A DNA stretch of 41,805 bases from AC-69 sp036519575 (GTDB lineage Bacteria > Actinomycetota > UBA4738 > HRBIN12): NCBI GenBank assembly GCA_036519575.1, contig DATDKZ010000104.1, forward strand, positions 1 through 41,805, read 5' to 3'. Positions 23,427 through 31,726 of the stretch are shown one piece after another; position 1 is the first letter of the stretch; every line of letters starts with the position of its first letter. Position numbers and translations under genes: made by a program. Below the pieces are notes generated by a model. That model searched no databases and was not told where the DNA came from. It saw only the letters and a program-made list of their open reading frames with translations.

Positions 23427-23833
23427 AGACAGCAGCCCTCCGAGACGAACGCGGGGTCATGAGAAGCGTCACCATCCTGTGGCTGGTGATCCTGGCGGCA
23501 TTGGCCGTCGCCGGCTTCGACGCCGGCTCGATCGCGTTCACCCAGTACAAGGTGACGAACGCCGCTTCGGATGCGGCGCTGGAAGCGGCCACCGTCTTCA
23601 AGCAGACGGGTGACCGGAACGAGGCCTACAAGGCGGCCGTGCAGTCGGTAAAGAAGGACGCGCCGGATTCGCTGATCCCCGACAAGGACGGATTCTCCAT
23701 CGACCCCCGGACCGGCAAGGCCACGGTCGTGGTGGTGAAGAGGGCCTCCACCCTGATCGCCGGGCGGATCGACTTCCTCGAATCCCTGGTCCGGGCGAAA
23801 GCCAAGGAGACCTCGGGCCCCCGGACCATCTGA
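23423..23833 (+). CDS. TadE/TadG-like small pilus-associated membrane protein
   Basis: The 136-residue protein has a charged start (RDERG) and a single N-terminal membrane helix (VTILWLVILAALAVAGFDAG). Then comes a region typical of pseudopilin-like Tad proteins (FTQYKVTNAASDAALEAAT), where cells accumulate Ala and polar residues. The C-terminus is a soluble extracytoplasmic domain. Function is unknown; a pilin-like or envelope-sensor role is possible. The ATG overlaps the murJ stop (ATGA), so it belongs to the same operon. Confidence 0.65.
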   Translation: MKTAALRDERGVMRSVTILWLVILAALAVAGFDAGSIAFTQYKVTNAASDAALEAATVFKQTGDRNEAYKAAVQSVKKDAPDSLIPDKDGFSIDPRTGKATVVVVKRASTLIAGRIDFLESLVRAKAKETSGPRTI

Positions 23834-23880
23834 AGGCCTCGACGATACGGGGGCCCGCCCGTTCGCCGCAGGTAGGGACG

Positions 23881-23886
23881 TAGACT
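23881..23886 (+). promoter_or_regulatory. Candidate -10 (TAGACT) of the kinase-sigM operon
   Basis: TAGACT is six bases before ATG 23893, with no Shine-Dalgarno, so the transcript would be leaderless. It separates the kinase-sigM-anti-sigma unit from the murJ unit. Confidence 0.45.
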
Positions 23887-23892
23887 CAGCGG

Positions 23893-25341
23893 ATGAGGAC
23901 CGAGCAACCGCCCACCGTGCTCGCCGGCCGCTATGCCTTGGAGCAGGAGCTGGGCACGAGCGGGACGGGCACCTCTTGGAGCGCCACCGACACCGTCCTC
24001 GACCGCCGCGTGGTCGTGAAGCTGATCAGTCAGGAGCTCGTCCGCCAACCAGCGTTCGCCGAACGACTCGACCTGGAGCTACGGATGGTGGCGCTGGCGT
24101 CGCATCGGGGCCTGGCCCGGCTCCTCGACACGGGGAGGGACGACGGCATCGCGTTCATCGTCCGCGAGCTCGTCGAGGGCGACAGCGCTCGGACCCTGAT
24201 CGCCCGCGATGACACCGTTCCCGTGTGGTTGGGATCCGGCCTGGTACGTGGCGCGCTCGACGCGATCGCCGCCGCGCACGAGGCGGGCGTCCTGCATCTG
24301 GACCTGAAGCCGGAGAACGTCTTCCAGTGCATGGATGGGACGATCCGCGTCAGCGATCTCGGGTTCGGCGAGGCAGTCGTGCTTTCCCTGCCCCCGCCCG
24401 AGGCGATGGAGATCCTCCGGCCGGCGCCGATGGCACCCGAAACGGCCGCCGGAGGGCCGCCGGACGTTCGAACCGACGTCTGGGCGACGGGCGCGCTGCT
24501 GTACGAGGTCCTCATCGGCCGCCCGCCGGCGTCCGGTGACGATTCCCCGAGGAACCACCGGTCGGACGTTACCCGCAAGCTGGACGACGTCGTGCGACGG
24601 GCGCTGGCGCCGGAGCCGGACGACCGTTTCGCCACCGCCGTCGAGTTTGGAGCCGCGCTCCGCGACGCGACCGGGAGGGCCACGGAGCGGATGGCGGCGC
24701 CGGCGCGCCGGTCGGGGCCCCAGGACACCGCGGTCGTCGCACCGGCGCCGACGGCACCGCCCCGGCCCTCGATCATCCGGACGTGGCTCGTCGTGCCGCT
24801 CCTCGTGGTGCTGATCGCGGCGATCGCGCTGGGAGCCGGGTTGTGGCTCGGCAAGCTCGAGGTGGGCGGACCGGTCGGCATCCGACCGGCCGAGGAGAAT
24901 TCGGCGCCCGCCACTCGGGTCCTCGAGTTCAAAAGCGTCGCCGCGGTGGACCCGTACGGTGACGGCCACGAGAACGACTCGGGCCTCCCCTTGGTCGACG
25001 ACGATGACCCCCTCACCGCGTGGAAGTCCGAGAACTACTTCGACGGAACCTTGAACAAGGCCGGCATGGGGATGCTGTTCGATTTCGAGGCTCGGAGAAC
25101 GGTGACTGGCTTCCGGCTCCAGACCCCGTACCCGGGATATCGGTTCGCCGTGGTCGTGGGGAACGACCTGTCCGCCATGATCGCCAGCGCCCGTCCCAGC
25201 TTCACCGCCACCGACGACATGCGCGACTCGATCGAGCCCGCGACCGGACGGTACGTCCTGTTGTGGATCACCACCGTGGTCCCCACCGACGACGGCAACC
25301 GCGCGGAGGTGGGCGAGTTCGAGGTGGTGGGACCGGCCTGA
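23893..25341 (+). CDS. Transmembrane Ser/Thr protein kinase with extracellular discoidin-like domain
   Basis: The 482-residue protein has a kinase domain (residues about 12-260), a Pro-rich juxtamembrane part, one membrane helix (about 297-320) and an extracellular beta domain. That domain includes DPLTAWKSENYFDGT, as in discoidin or carbohydrate-binding folds. Kinase landmarks are retained: Lys43 (VVVKL), HLDLKPEN with Asp137 and Asn142, DLG with Asp155, APE at 181-183 and Asp195 in DVWATG. The HRD Arg is Leu and one glycine-loop Gly is Ser. The same domain order is fused to MurJ in mycobacteria as a pseudokinase. Its stop overlaps the sigM ATG (TGATG). Confidence 0.88.
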   Translation: MRTEQPPTVLAGRYALEQELGTSGTGTSWSATDTVLDRRVVVKLISQELVRQPAFAERLDLELRMVALASHRGLARLLDTGRDDGIAFIVRELVEGDSARTLIARDDTVPVWLGSGLVRGALDAIAAAHEAGVLHLDLKPENVFQCMDGTIRVSDLGFGEAVVLSLPPPEAMEILRPAPMAPETAAGGPPDVRTDVWATGALLYEVLIGRPPASGDDSPRNHRSDVTRKLDDVVRRALAPEPDDRFATAVEFGAALRDATGRATERMAAPARRSGPQDTAVVAPAPTAPPRPSIIRTWLVVPLLVVLIAAIALGAGLWLGKLEVGGPVGIRPAEENSAPATRVLEFKSVAAVDPYGDGHENDSGLPLVDDDDPLTAWKSENYFDGTLNKAGMGMLFDFEARRTVTGFRLQTPYPGYRFAVVVGNDLSAMIASARPSFTATDDMRDSIEPATGRYVLLWITTVVPTDDGNRAEVGEFEVVGPA

Positions 25342-25934
25342 TGCCGGGAGAGGAGCGCGACGAGGACCTGGTGCGTCGCGCGGTGGACGGGGACAGGGCC
25401 GCGTTCGGGATCATCGTGGAGCGCCACGAGCGCCGCGTGTACAACCTGGCGCTGCGGATGACTGGGCGCGAGGAGGACGCTCGCGATGCCACCCAGGACG
25501 CCTTCCTCGTGGCGCTTCGCAAGCTCGCGTCGTTCCGAGGCGAGGCCGCATTCACCACGTGGTTGCATCGGGTGACCGTGAACGCCTGCTATGACCTGCT
25601 CCGCAAGAGAAGCCGGACCCCGCTCCTCAGCATGGCCGACGATCACGAGCCGGAGCCACCGGCGTGGCCCGATCACGCCGACGCCACCGACCTGTCGATC
25701 GACGTCCAGCGAGCCCTGCTCGCCGTCCCGGAGGACTACCGGGTGGTGATGATCCTCCACGACGTGCAGGACCTGCCGTATGAGGAGGTCGCCGCGATCG
25801 TCGGGATCCCGGTGGGCACGGTGAAGTCGCGCCTGCACCGGGGTCGGGTGGCGCTGGCCCGGACCCTTCGAGGCGGTCCGGTGCGGGAACGTCCGGAGCC
25901 GGCGGGACCGTCAGACGAGGCGAGATCCAGATGA
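25341..25934 (+). CDS. sigM: ECF sigma factor, SigM-type
   Basis: The 197-residue protein has sigma region 2 (DLVRRAVDGDRAAFGIIVERH, then DARDATQDAFLVALRKLASFRGEA in two adjacent stretches) and region 4 (PEDYRVVMILHDVQDLPYEEVA, helix-turn-helix ending GTVKSRLHRGR). The position between a MurJ-linked kinase and a zinc-finger anti-sigma factor matches the SigM locus of actinobacteria. It would direct an envelope or redox regulon; target genes cannot be inferred. The start is fixed by the TGATG overlap with the kinase and it overlaps the anti-sigma gene by ATGA. Confidence 0.92.
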   Translation: MPGEERDEDLVRRAVDGDRAAFGIIVERHERRVYNLALRMTGREEDARDATQDAFLVALRKLASFRGEAAFTTWLHRVTVNACYDLLRKRSRTPLLSMADDHEPEPPAWPDHADATDLSIDVQRALLAVPEDYRVVMILHDVQDLPYEEVAAIVGIPVGTVKSRLHRGRVALARTLRGGPVRERPEPAGPSDEARSR

Positions 25935-26695
25935 CCCACCCCGAGGAGCAACTCTCCGGCTACGTCGACGGCACGCTCGGAACCGACGAGCGGGCCGAGG
26001 TCGACGCGCACCTGGCGACCTGCGCCACCTGCCGGGAAGAGATCGAGCTGTCGACCCGGGCAGTGACCATGCTCCGCGAGCTGCCGGAAATGCCCGTCCC
26101 GTTCGGAACGACGAGACCCGTGATGGCGGAGGCCGGGAAGGAGCGGACGTCGCGGACCCGTCCTTCCTGGGGCGGCAGAACGCAGTGGGCCGCCGGGCTG
26201 GCCGCCGCGGCGGTCCTGGTCGCGGTGGTCGCCGTGGCCCTGCCACGCGTCGGACAGGTGGCTCCAGTTGAATCGGCTGCGGGCGGCGGCGCCCAGGCGA
26301 CACCCAAGGCGGCACCGGGCATGGAGGCGGCGACTTCCGGTGCGGTGCCCCTGGAGCTCCAGCCGAACGCCGACTACGACGCCACGAAGCTCGAGCGATT
26401 GGCGGATTCCTCGGCTCAGCGGGCGGGCTCCCAGACCACCCTGGTCGCGCCGTCGGCCGCGGATGCTTCGGCGGCCAAGGCCGAGGGCGCCACGGCCTGC
26501 CTGGCCAGTCCCGGCGGCCTGACCGGCCGTGACCGGCTGCTGCGGCTGATCCAGGCCACGTTCCAGGGCCGGCCGGCTTACATCGGCGTCTACCTCCAGC
26601 AGCCCGGCGCCGACCAGCCTGCCGATCGCATCGTGATCTGGGTCGTGGCCAGGCAGGACTGTTCCACCCTCTCCTTCTCATTCAAGCGCCTGTAG
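25931..26695 (+). CDS. Membrane-anchored zinc-finger anti-sigma factor
   Basis: The 254-residue protein has an N-terminal ZAS domain (DAHLATCATCREEI: His and two Cys of the HxxxCxxC zinc motif), a membrane helix (WAAGLAAAAVLVAVVAVAL, about residues 76-96) and an extracytoplasmic part with two well-separated Cys (TACLASPGG and RQDCSTLSF) that could form a disulfide. It would bind SigM and release it upon an external signal. The 4-nt overlap with sigM is typical of such pairs. Confidence 0.87.
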   Translation: MTHPEEQLSGYVDGTLGTDERAEVDAHLATCATCREEIELSTRAVTMLRELPEMPVPFGTTRPVMAEAGKERTSRTRPSWGGRTQWAAGLAAAAVLVAVVAVALPRVGQVAPVESAAGGGAQATPKAAPGMEAATSGAVPLELQPNADYDATKLERLADSSAQRAGSQTTLVAPSAADASAAKAEGATACLASPGGLTGRDRLLRLIQATFQGRPAYIGVYLQQPGADQPADRIVIWVVARQDCSTLSFSFKRL

Positions 26696-26737
26696 CCCTC
26701 CTCGCGGTTATGCCCACCCGAGCCTGGAAGCTTCGAG

Positions 26738-26758
26738 CGAACACTCGTAGAGTTGTCG
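26738..26758 (+). promoter_or_regulatory. Candidate operator/promoter of the MerR-menG unit
   Basis: Imperfect 9-bp arms CGAACACTC and GAGTTGTCG (7 of 9 paired, 3-nt spacer) overlap TAGAGT (26748-26753), the -10 8 nt before GTG 26762. A dyad over the promoter is what autoregulation by a MerR protein would need, but its position over the -10 rather than the spacer is unusual. Confidence 0.35.
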
Positions 26759-26761
26759 GTC

Positions 26762-27529
26762 GTGAGGTACCGGGTCGAAGCGGTCGCGGCGGCCTGTGAC
26801 GTCTCGGTCGACACCGTTCGCTACTACCAGTCGAAGGGCCTGCTCCCCCCGCCCGGGAGGGAAGGCCGGGTCGCCTGGTATGGGTCGGAGCACGTGGAGC
26901 GGATCCGCGAGATCCGGGCCCTTCAACGGAAGGGCCTCACGCTCGCGGCGATCAAGCGGGTCGTCGACGGCGGCCTGGGACGGGTCGACGCGGACCTCGC
27001 CGCCGCCGTCGCCGCCGCCCAGGAGGGAGAGGGGCATGAAGGTTTGCTGTCCCTCGATCAGTTCGCTGCAGCGAGCGGCGTGCCGGCGTCGCTGATCCAG
27101 GCCGTCGAGCGTGAGGGCATCCATCTGTCCCGCCCGGTCGACGGCGAGGAGCGCTACGCCGCGGCCGACATCCAGACGGTCCGGGCCGCCCTGAAGCTCC
27201 TCGAGTTCGGCCTTCCGCTCGGGGAGCTACTGTCGCTCGCTCGGCAGACACACGAGGCCATGCTCGGACTGGCCCAGCGAGCGGTCGAGCTGTTCGACGA
27301 TCACGTGCGAAAGCCCATCCGCGATACGGCTGCCTCGGACGAGGAGGCGGCGACCCGGCTCGTCGAGGCGTTCCGGTCGTTGCTCCCCGCCGTCACCGAT
27401 CTCGTGGCGAACCATTTCCGCCGGGTCCTGCTCCGCGTGGCCGAGGACCACATCGAACGTGTCGGCGAGTCCGCCGAGGTGGAGGCGACTCGGGCGGAGT
27501 CCCAGCGCATGGGCCGTACCGTTCCGTGA
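26762..27529 (+). CDS. MerR-family regulator with tandem HTH regions
   Basis: The 255-residue protein begins with a standard MerR helix-turn-helix (residues about 2-68: VEAVAAACDVSVDTVRYYQSKGLLPPP, given here as VEAVAAACDVSV and DTVRYYQSKGLLPPP). A second MerR-like unit follows (about 95-150: LLSLDQFAAASGVPASLIQA, with a VRAALKLLEFGLPLGELL helix) and then a long helical C-terminal domain. No Cys-rich metal site is seen. Its stop overlaps the menG GTG (GTGA), which suggests that it controls menaquinone synthesis. GTG 26762 is chosen from the TAGAGT 8 nt upstream. Confidence 0.8.
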   Translation: MRYRVEAVAAACDVSVDTVRYYQSKGLLPPPGREGRVAWYGSEHVERIREIRALQRKGLTLAAIKRVVDGGLGRVDADLAAAVAAAQEGEGHEGLLSLDQFAAASGVPASLIQAVEREGIHLSRPVDGEERYAAADIQTVRAALKLLEFGLPLGELLSLARQTHEAMLGLAQRAVELFDDHVRKPIRDTAASDEEAATRLVEAFRSLLPAVTDLVANHFRRVLLRVAEDHIERVGESAEVEATRAESQRMGRTVP

Positions 27530-28215
27530 GGGACGAGGGCCTGCCGCAGGGGGAGGAGAAGGGCCGCCGCGTCCGGGACATGTTCGATGCCATCGCCGGC
27601 CGCTACGACCTGGTGAACCGGGTGATGACGTTCGGGATGGACGTCGGGTGGCGGCGACGGGCCGTTCGCCAGCTCCGGTTGCCCGGTGGGGCCTTGGTCG
27701 CCGACCTGGCCTGCGGAACGGGCGACCTCTGCCGGGAGCTTTCGCGCGACGGATACCGGGCCGTAGGGTTCGACTTCTCCCTCGGCATGCTGGCGAAGGC
27801 CACCACCGACGTGCCGCTGGTCCAGGCAGACGTCCTTCGCCTGCCACTGGCAGATCGATCCGTCGATGGCGCCACCTGTGGGTTCGCCCTGCGAAACGTC
27901 GTGGACCTGGACGCGTTCTTCGCCGAGATCGCCAGGGTGGTCCGGCCGGGTGGGCGAGTATCGCTCCTCGAGGCCTCGCAACCGGACGGCGCGCTGATGC
28001 GGGCGGGACACGCCGTGTACTTCCGGCGGATGGTACCGATGATCGGGGGCCTGTTATCAGACCGCGATGCCTACGCGTATCTGCCCAAGTCGATGGCCTA
28101 CCTCCCGCCGGTGACGGAGATGGTCACCGCCGTCCGGGACGCCGGGTTCCCCGACGCCGAGCACGTTCCACTCTCCGGAGGAATCGCGCAGGTGCTGGCG
28201 GGGACGCGAGCGTGA
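27526..28215 (+). CDS. menG: Demethylmenaquinone methyltransferase
   Basis: The 229-residue SAM-dependent methyltransferase has the UbiE/MenG signatures: RVRDMFDAIAGRYDLVNRVMTFG at the start, glycine motif ADLACGTGDL, and the ALRNVVDLDAFFAEIARVVRPGG region. It methylates demethylmenaquinone in the last step of menaquinone synthesis. It is coupled to the MerR gene by a 4-nt overlap. Other men genes follow within 60 nt, consistent with one pathway cluster. Confidence 0.93.
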   Translation: MRDEGLPQGEEKGRRVRDMFDAIAGRYDLVNRVMTFGMDVGWRRRAVRQLRLPGGALVADLACGTGDLCRELSRDGYRAVGFDFSLGMLAKATTDVPLVQADVLRLPLADRSVDGATCGFALRNVVDLDAFFAEIARVVRPGGRVSLLEASQPDGALMRAGHAVYFRRMVPMIGGLLSDRDAYAYLPKSMAYLPPVTEMVTAVRDAGFPDAEHVPLSGGIAQVLAGTRA

Positions 28216-28275
28216 GGTGCACGAGGGGAACGCCAGCGTGCGGGGTACTGGGGGTACGGCGCACATGAGAGGGAC

Positions 28276-29547
28276 GTGAGCACGACTCCCGCGCTCGTGG
28301 CCAAGGCCCGCAAGCTCGGGCCCGCGTTCGACCTCCTGGCGAACTATCGGGCGGGCGGGTTCTTCTTCGAGCGGTCCGGCCTGGGCCTCGCGGGGATGGG
28401 CGTGGCCGGCCGGATCAGCTCGAAGGCAGGCCCGGAGCGCATCCTGCGCCTGGCCCGGCTGACCACCGAGGCCCTCCGCGCGATCCATCGGGAGGGCGAA
28501 GGCCCTCCACCGATCGCTGTGGCCGCGATCCCCTTCGACGATCGGTGGGGGGCCGACGCGACGGTCCCATCTCGAGTCGTGGCCCGCCACGTGCCCGGCG
28601 AGACCTGGGAGCTCGACGTGTTCCCCGAAGGGTTCGCGGCGCCCGATGCCGAGCGCGAGGGATGGACGGGCCGGGCGGTCCCCCATGACGCCTTCCCCGA
28701 CATCCAGCTTCGTCCAGACCCCGAGCCCGACGACTACTCGGAAGCAGTCGCCCGCGCGGCGAAGCGCATCCGGGCGGGGAGCCTACGAAAGGTGGTCCTG
28801 GCCCGAACGCTCCTCGTCGATGCGGAACGAGCGCTCGACGCAAAGCAGCTGTTGTGGCGTCTTCGAGCGGTGGACCCCGACTGTTACGCCTTCGCCTCGC
28901 CCGAGCCTCCCCCAGACCTCGCGCGGCCTAGCGGCATCCTGGTCGGTGCCAGCCCGGAGCTGCTGGTGACGCGTCGCGGTCGGGAGGTCCGGGCAACCCC
29001 CCTCGCCGGGTCAGGGCCGCGATTCGGGAACTTCAAGCGGGATCAGATCTCCGCGCGCCGGCTCCTCTCCTCGGAGAAGGATCGTGAGGAGCACGCGGTG
29101 GTGGTCGAGGACGTGGCTCGGGTGCTCGGCGGGTACTGCGACGGCCTCACCCGCCCGTTGGAGCCCGAGCTCATGGGAACGGCCAACGTGTGGCACTTGG
29201 CCACGCCGTTCGCCGGTCGGCTTCACGACCCGTCGGTGACCGCCCTGGACCTCGTGGCCGCTCTGCATCCCACGCCGGCAGTGTGCGGGACCCCGCGGGA
29301 GGAGGCCCGGGAGGCGCTCTCACAACTCGAGTCAATCGATCGGGGATGCTACGCCGGGCCTGTGGGGTGGGTCGACGCGAACGGCGACGGTGAGTGGGCC
29401 ATCGCGCTTCGGTGTGCCGAGATCACCGGCACGACCGCGCGGTTGTTCGCCGGAGCCGGGATCGTGGCGGACTCGGTTCCCGAGGAAGAGCTCGACGAGA
29501 CCGAGGCGAAGTTCCGGGCGCTGCTGGACTCGCTCCGCTGGGGTTAG
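28276..29547 (+). CDS. menF: Isochorismate synthase (MenF-type)
   Basis: The 423-residue protein belongs to the chorismate-binding family. It has GSLRKVVLARTLLV, GILVGASPELLV, ATPLAGSGPR, SEKDREEHAVVVEDV, and the C-terminal HPTPAVCGTPREEA and FAGAGIVADSVPEEELDET elements. It converts chorismate to isochorismate, the entry step to menaquinone. Without a salicylate or siderophore cluster nearby, a menaquinone role is the natural reading. GTG 28276 follows GAGAGGGAC. It overlaps the next convergent gene by 4 nt. Confidence 0.92.
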   Translation: MSTTPALVAKARKLGPAFDLLANYRAGGFFFERSGLGLAGMGVAGRISSKAGPERILRLARLTTEALRAIHREGEGPPPIAVAAIPFDDRWGADATVPSRVVARHVPGETWELDVFPEGFAAPDAEREGWTGRAVPHDAFPDIQLRPDPEPDDYSEAVARAAKRIRAGSLRKVVLARTLLVDAERALDAKQLLWRLRAVDPDCYAFASPEPPPDLARPSGILVGASPELLVTRRGREVRATPLAGSGPRFGNFKRDQISARRLLSSEKDREEHAVVVEDVARVLGGYCDGLTRPLEPELMGTANVWHLATPFAGRLHDPSVTALDLVAALHPTPAVCGTPREEAREALSQLESIDRGCYAGPVGWVDANGDGEWAIALRCAEITGTTARLFAGAGIVADSVPEEELDETEAKFRALLDSLRWG

Positions 29548-29996
29548 GTGGTGATGGTCGCGCCTCGCCGTCGGCGGAGCAGGAAGCGCGTCGCCAGGGC
29601 ACCGGCGGCTCCCGCCGCGGCCCCAAACACAAGCGCCGGCAGCAGCGTGGGCTCATAGGTCCCGGTGCCCGAATAGTCGATCCCGAGGATGTTCGTGCAC
29701 GTCGTGTGAGATGTCGCGACCGGCGAACCGGCCGTCACCGCGGTAGCCGTGGATGTGCAACCGAGCGGCGCGATCAGCAGATAGCCCAGCACGAAGACCC
29801 ACACCCCGACGAGCGTCGGCCACAGCACCTCATGGCGGCTGCGCCATGGGGACACGACCATCATGGCGATGCCCGTCAACAGGAAGGGCGCGCCGATGCC
29901 GAACAACGCGAGATAGCCGAACCCCACGAGGACGACGGCCACACCCCAATAGGCCGCCGTGCCCCCCCGATTGCGCTGCGGAACCGAACGCTCCAT
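29544..29996 (-). CDS. Small membrane protein in the menaquinone cluster
   Basis: The 150-residue protein has four hydrophobic helices (about residues 13-30, 32-46, 58-78 and 122-138). Between the third and fourth is an extracytoplasmic loop with two Cys (GCTSTATAVT and TTCTNILGIDYSG). I do not recognise the family. Its ATG overlaps the menD stop (TGATG), and TACTAT lies 9 nt before the start at 30006-30011, so it could be translated from the men transcript or its own. Confidence 0.65.
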   Translation of the reverse strand: MERSVPQRNRGGTAAYWGVAVVLVGFGYLALFGIGAPFLLTGIAMMVVSPWRSRHEVLWPTLVGVWVFVLGYLLIAPLGCTSTATAVTAGSPVATSHTTCTNILGIDYSGTGTYEPTLLPALVFGAAAGAAGALATRFLLRRRRGATITT

Positions 29997-31726
29997 CACA
30001 GAGGCATAGTACGTCGACGCCGAGCCTGAGCCTCGAGTGCCGAGGCCACCGCGGCATCCACCTCGTGATGCCGGGCGAGGTTCAAGTCGCGATCGGACGG
30101 CACCTCGACGATCCACACCCCCCCGGACCGGGACGCCTCGATCACGGTCCGGCCGAGTTCCGCCCCCCGTTCCACCAGGGCGTGTTGGGCTCCCGCCCCC
30201 GCGGCCACCTTGGACAGGTCCAGGCCGTGCGGGGTGACGAACAGGTCGGCGAACTCCGGAAGCCTGCGTTGCTCCAGGAACGAGAAGATGGCGCCGCCGT
30301 CGTTGTTCGGCACCACGAAGACCGCATCGTCCCCTCGGCCGGCGCTCCACAGGAGACCGCTCGCGTCGTGCAGGAGCGTCAGGTCCCCCATCAATGCGAA
30401 GGTCGAAGCGCCCGACGCCGCGATGCCGAGCGCCGTCGAAACGAACCCGTCGATCCCGCTGGCCCCGCGGTTCCCCAACACGCGGAGGCCGGGGCGCGGA
30501 CGCATGTAGGCGTCCAGGTCTCGGGCAGGCATGCTCGAGCCGACCACGAGGGTGGCACCTACGGGAAGTGACGCCGGGAGGTCGCGGGCCGCGCGCCCCT
30601 CGAACGGCTCCTCCCACGAGTCCACCAGGTCGTCCACGGCCCGACGGGCGCTGCGGTCGGCCTCCTCCCACTCGCGCCACCACGCCGAGTCCTCGCGCGA
30701 CTCGATCCGTTTGAGGAGCGCGCGCGAGAGCGAGGCCGGGTCAGCCTCCAACCGGAGCGAAGCGTGACGAGCCGGGTCGGCCACCAGCCGGTCGGGGTCG
30801 ATGATGATCAAGCGCTTCGAGTCGGCGACGAACGCGAGACCGGCGCGTGACGTCGGCGCCGCCCCGACCTGGACGACTAGGTCGGGCACGTGGGTGGAAA
30901 GGAAGGACTCGCTGGCCAGGAGGAACGCCCCCGCGGAAAGCGCCCCGGGGATCCGAAGGCCCGATGTCGGCTCGGCGATCAGCGGCCACCCCAGGGTTCG
31001 GGCCAGATCGACGACCGGGAGGGCGTCCCGACGGAGCGACCCGGCGAGCAGCACCCCTCGCTCCACTCCCATCATCCGCTCGGCGAGCGTCTCGACGTCC
31101 GTGCGTCGGGTTCGAGCCCCGGCACGCCCCGACCCGGGAGAGCGAGAGTCGAGGTGACCGATCTCGACGTGGTCCCCAGAAGGCACGAGGGGCTCCCGGA
31201 ACGGCAGATTGACGTGCGTGGGGCCCGGGGGGTGTCGCCGAGCCACGTCGGCCGCCGCCAAGCCCAATGCGAACCACTGCGAGACGTCGGGATGTTCGCC
31301 GGGCACGCCGGCATCGACGAACCGCTTCACGTACCCACCGAACAGCTCTCGTTGATCGATGGTTTGGTTCGCGCCCACGCCGTGAAGCTCGGCAGGGCGA
31401 TCCGCCGTGAGGAGCACCAGTGATGTGCGCGACATCGACGCCTCCACCACCGCGGGGAACAGGTTGGCGGCCGCGGTCCCGGAGGTGCACGCCACGGCCA
31501 CCGGCCTCGCCGTGGCTTTGGCCAGGCCGAGCCCGAAAAACCCCGAGGATCGCTCGTCGAGATGAACGTGCACCGACACGTCAGGGTGGCGAGAGAGCGC
31601 GAGCGCGAGAGGGGTCGAGCGCGAGCCCGGTGAAACGCAGACGTGCTCGAGCCCCTGCGACACGAGCCCGTCGACCAGGGCGCTCATGCATGCCAGCGCG
31701 ACGTCTCCTTCGGTTCGGGCGCTCAT
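29996..31726 (-). CDS. menD: SEPHCHC synthase (ThDP-dependent)
   Basis: The 576-residue ThDP enzyme has the N-terminal HVCVSPGSRSTPLALAL, HLDERSSGFFGLGLAKAT, VACTSGTAAANLFPAVVEA and TADRPAELHGVGANQTIDQ signatures. The C-terminal ThDP-binding part has ALMGDLTLLHDASGL and NNDGGAIFSFLEQ. It adds the succinic semialdehyde unit from 2-oxoglutarate to isochorismate. ATG 31726 overlaps the menA stop (TGATG), which settles the start over a much longer open frame. Confidence 0.95.
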   Translation of the reverse strand: MSARTEGDVALACMSALVDGLVSQGLEHVCVSPGSRSTPLALALSRHPDVSVHVHLDERSSGFFGLGLAKATARPVAVACTSGTAAANLFPAVVEASMSRTSLVLLTADRPAELHGVGANQTIDQRELFGGYVKRFVDAGVPGEHPDVSQWFALGLAAADVARRHPPGPTHVNLPFREPLVPSGDHVEIGHLDSRSPGSGRAGARTRRTDVETLAERMMGVERGVLLAGSLRRDALPVVDLARTLGWPLIAEPTSGLRIPGALSAGAFLLASESFLSTHVPDLVVQVGAAPTSRAGLAFVADSKRLIIIDPDRLVADPARHASLRLEADPASLSRALLKRIESREDSAWWREWEEADRSARRAVDDLVDSWEEPFEGRAARDLPASLPVGATLVVGSSMPARDLDAYMRPRPGLRVLGNRGASGIDGFVSTALGIAASGASTFALMGDLTLLHDASGLLWSAGRGDDAVFVVPNNDGGAIFSFLEQRRLPEFADLFVTPHGLDLSKVAAGAGAQHALVERGAELGRTVIEASRSGGVWIVEVPSDRDLNLARHHEVDAAVASALEAQARRRRTMPL

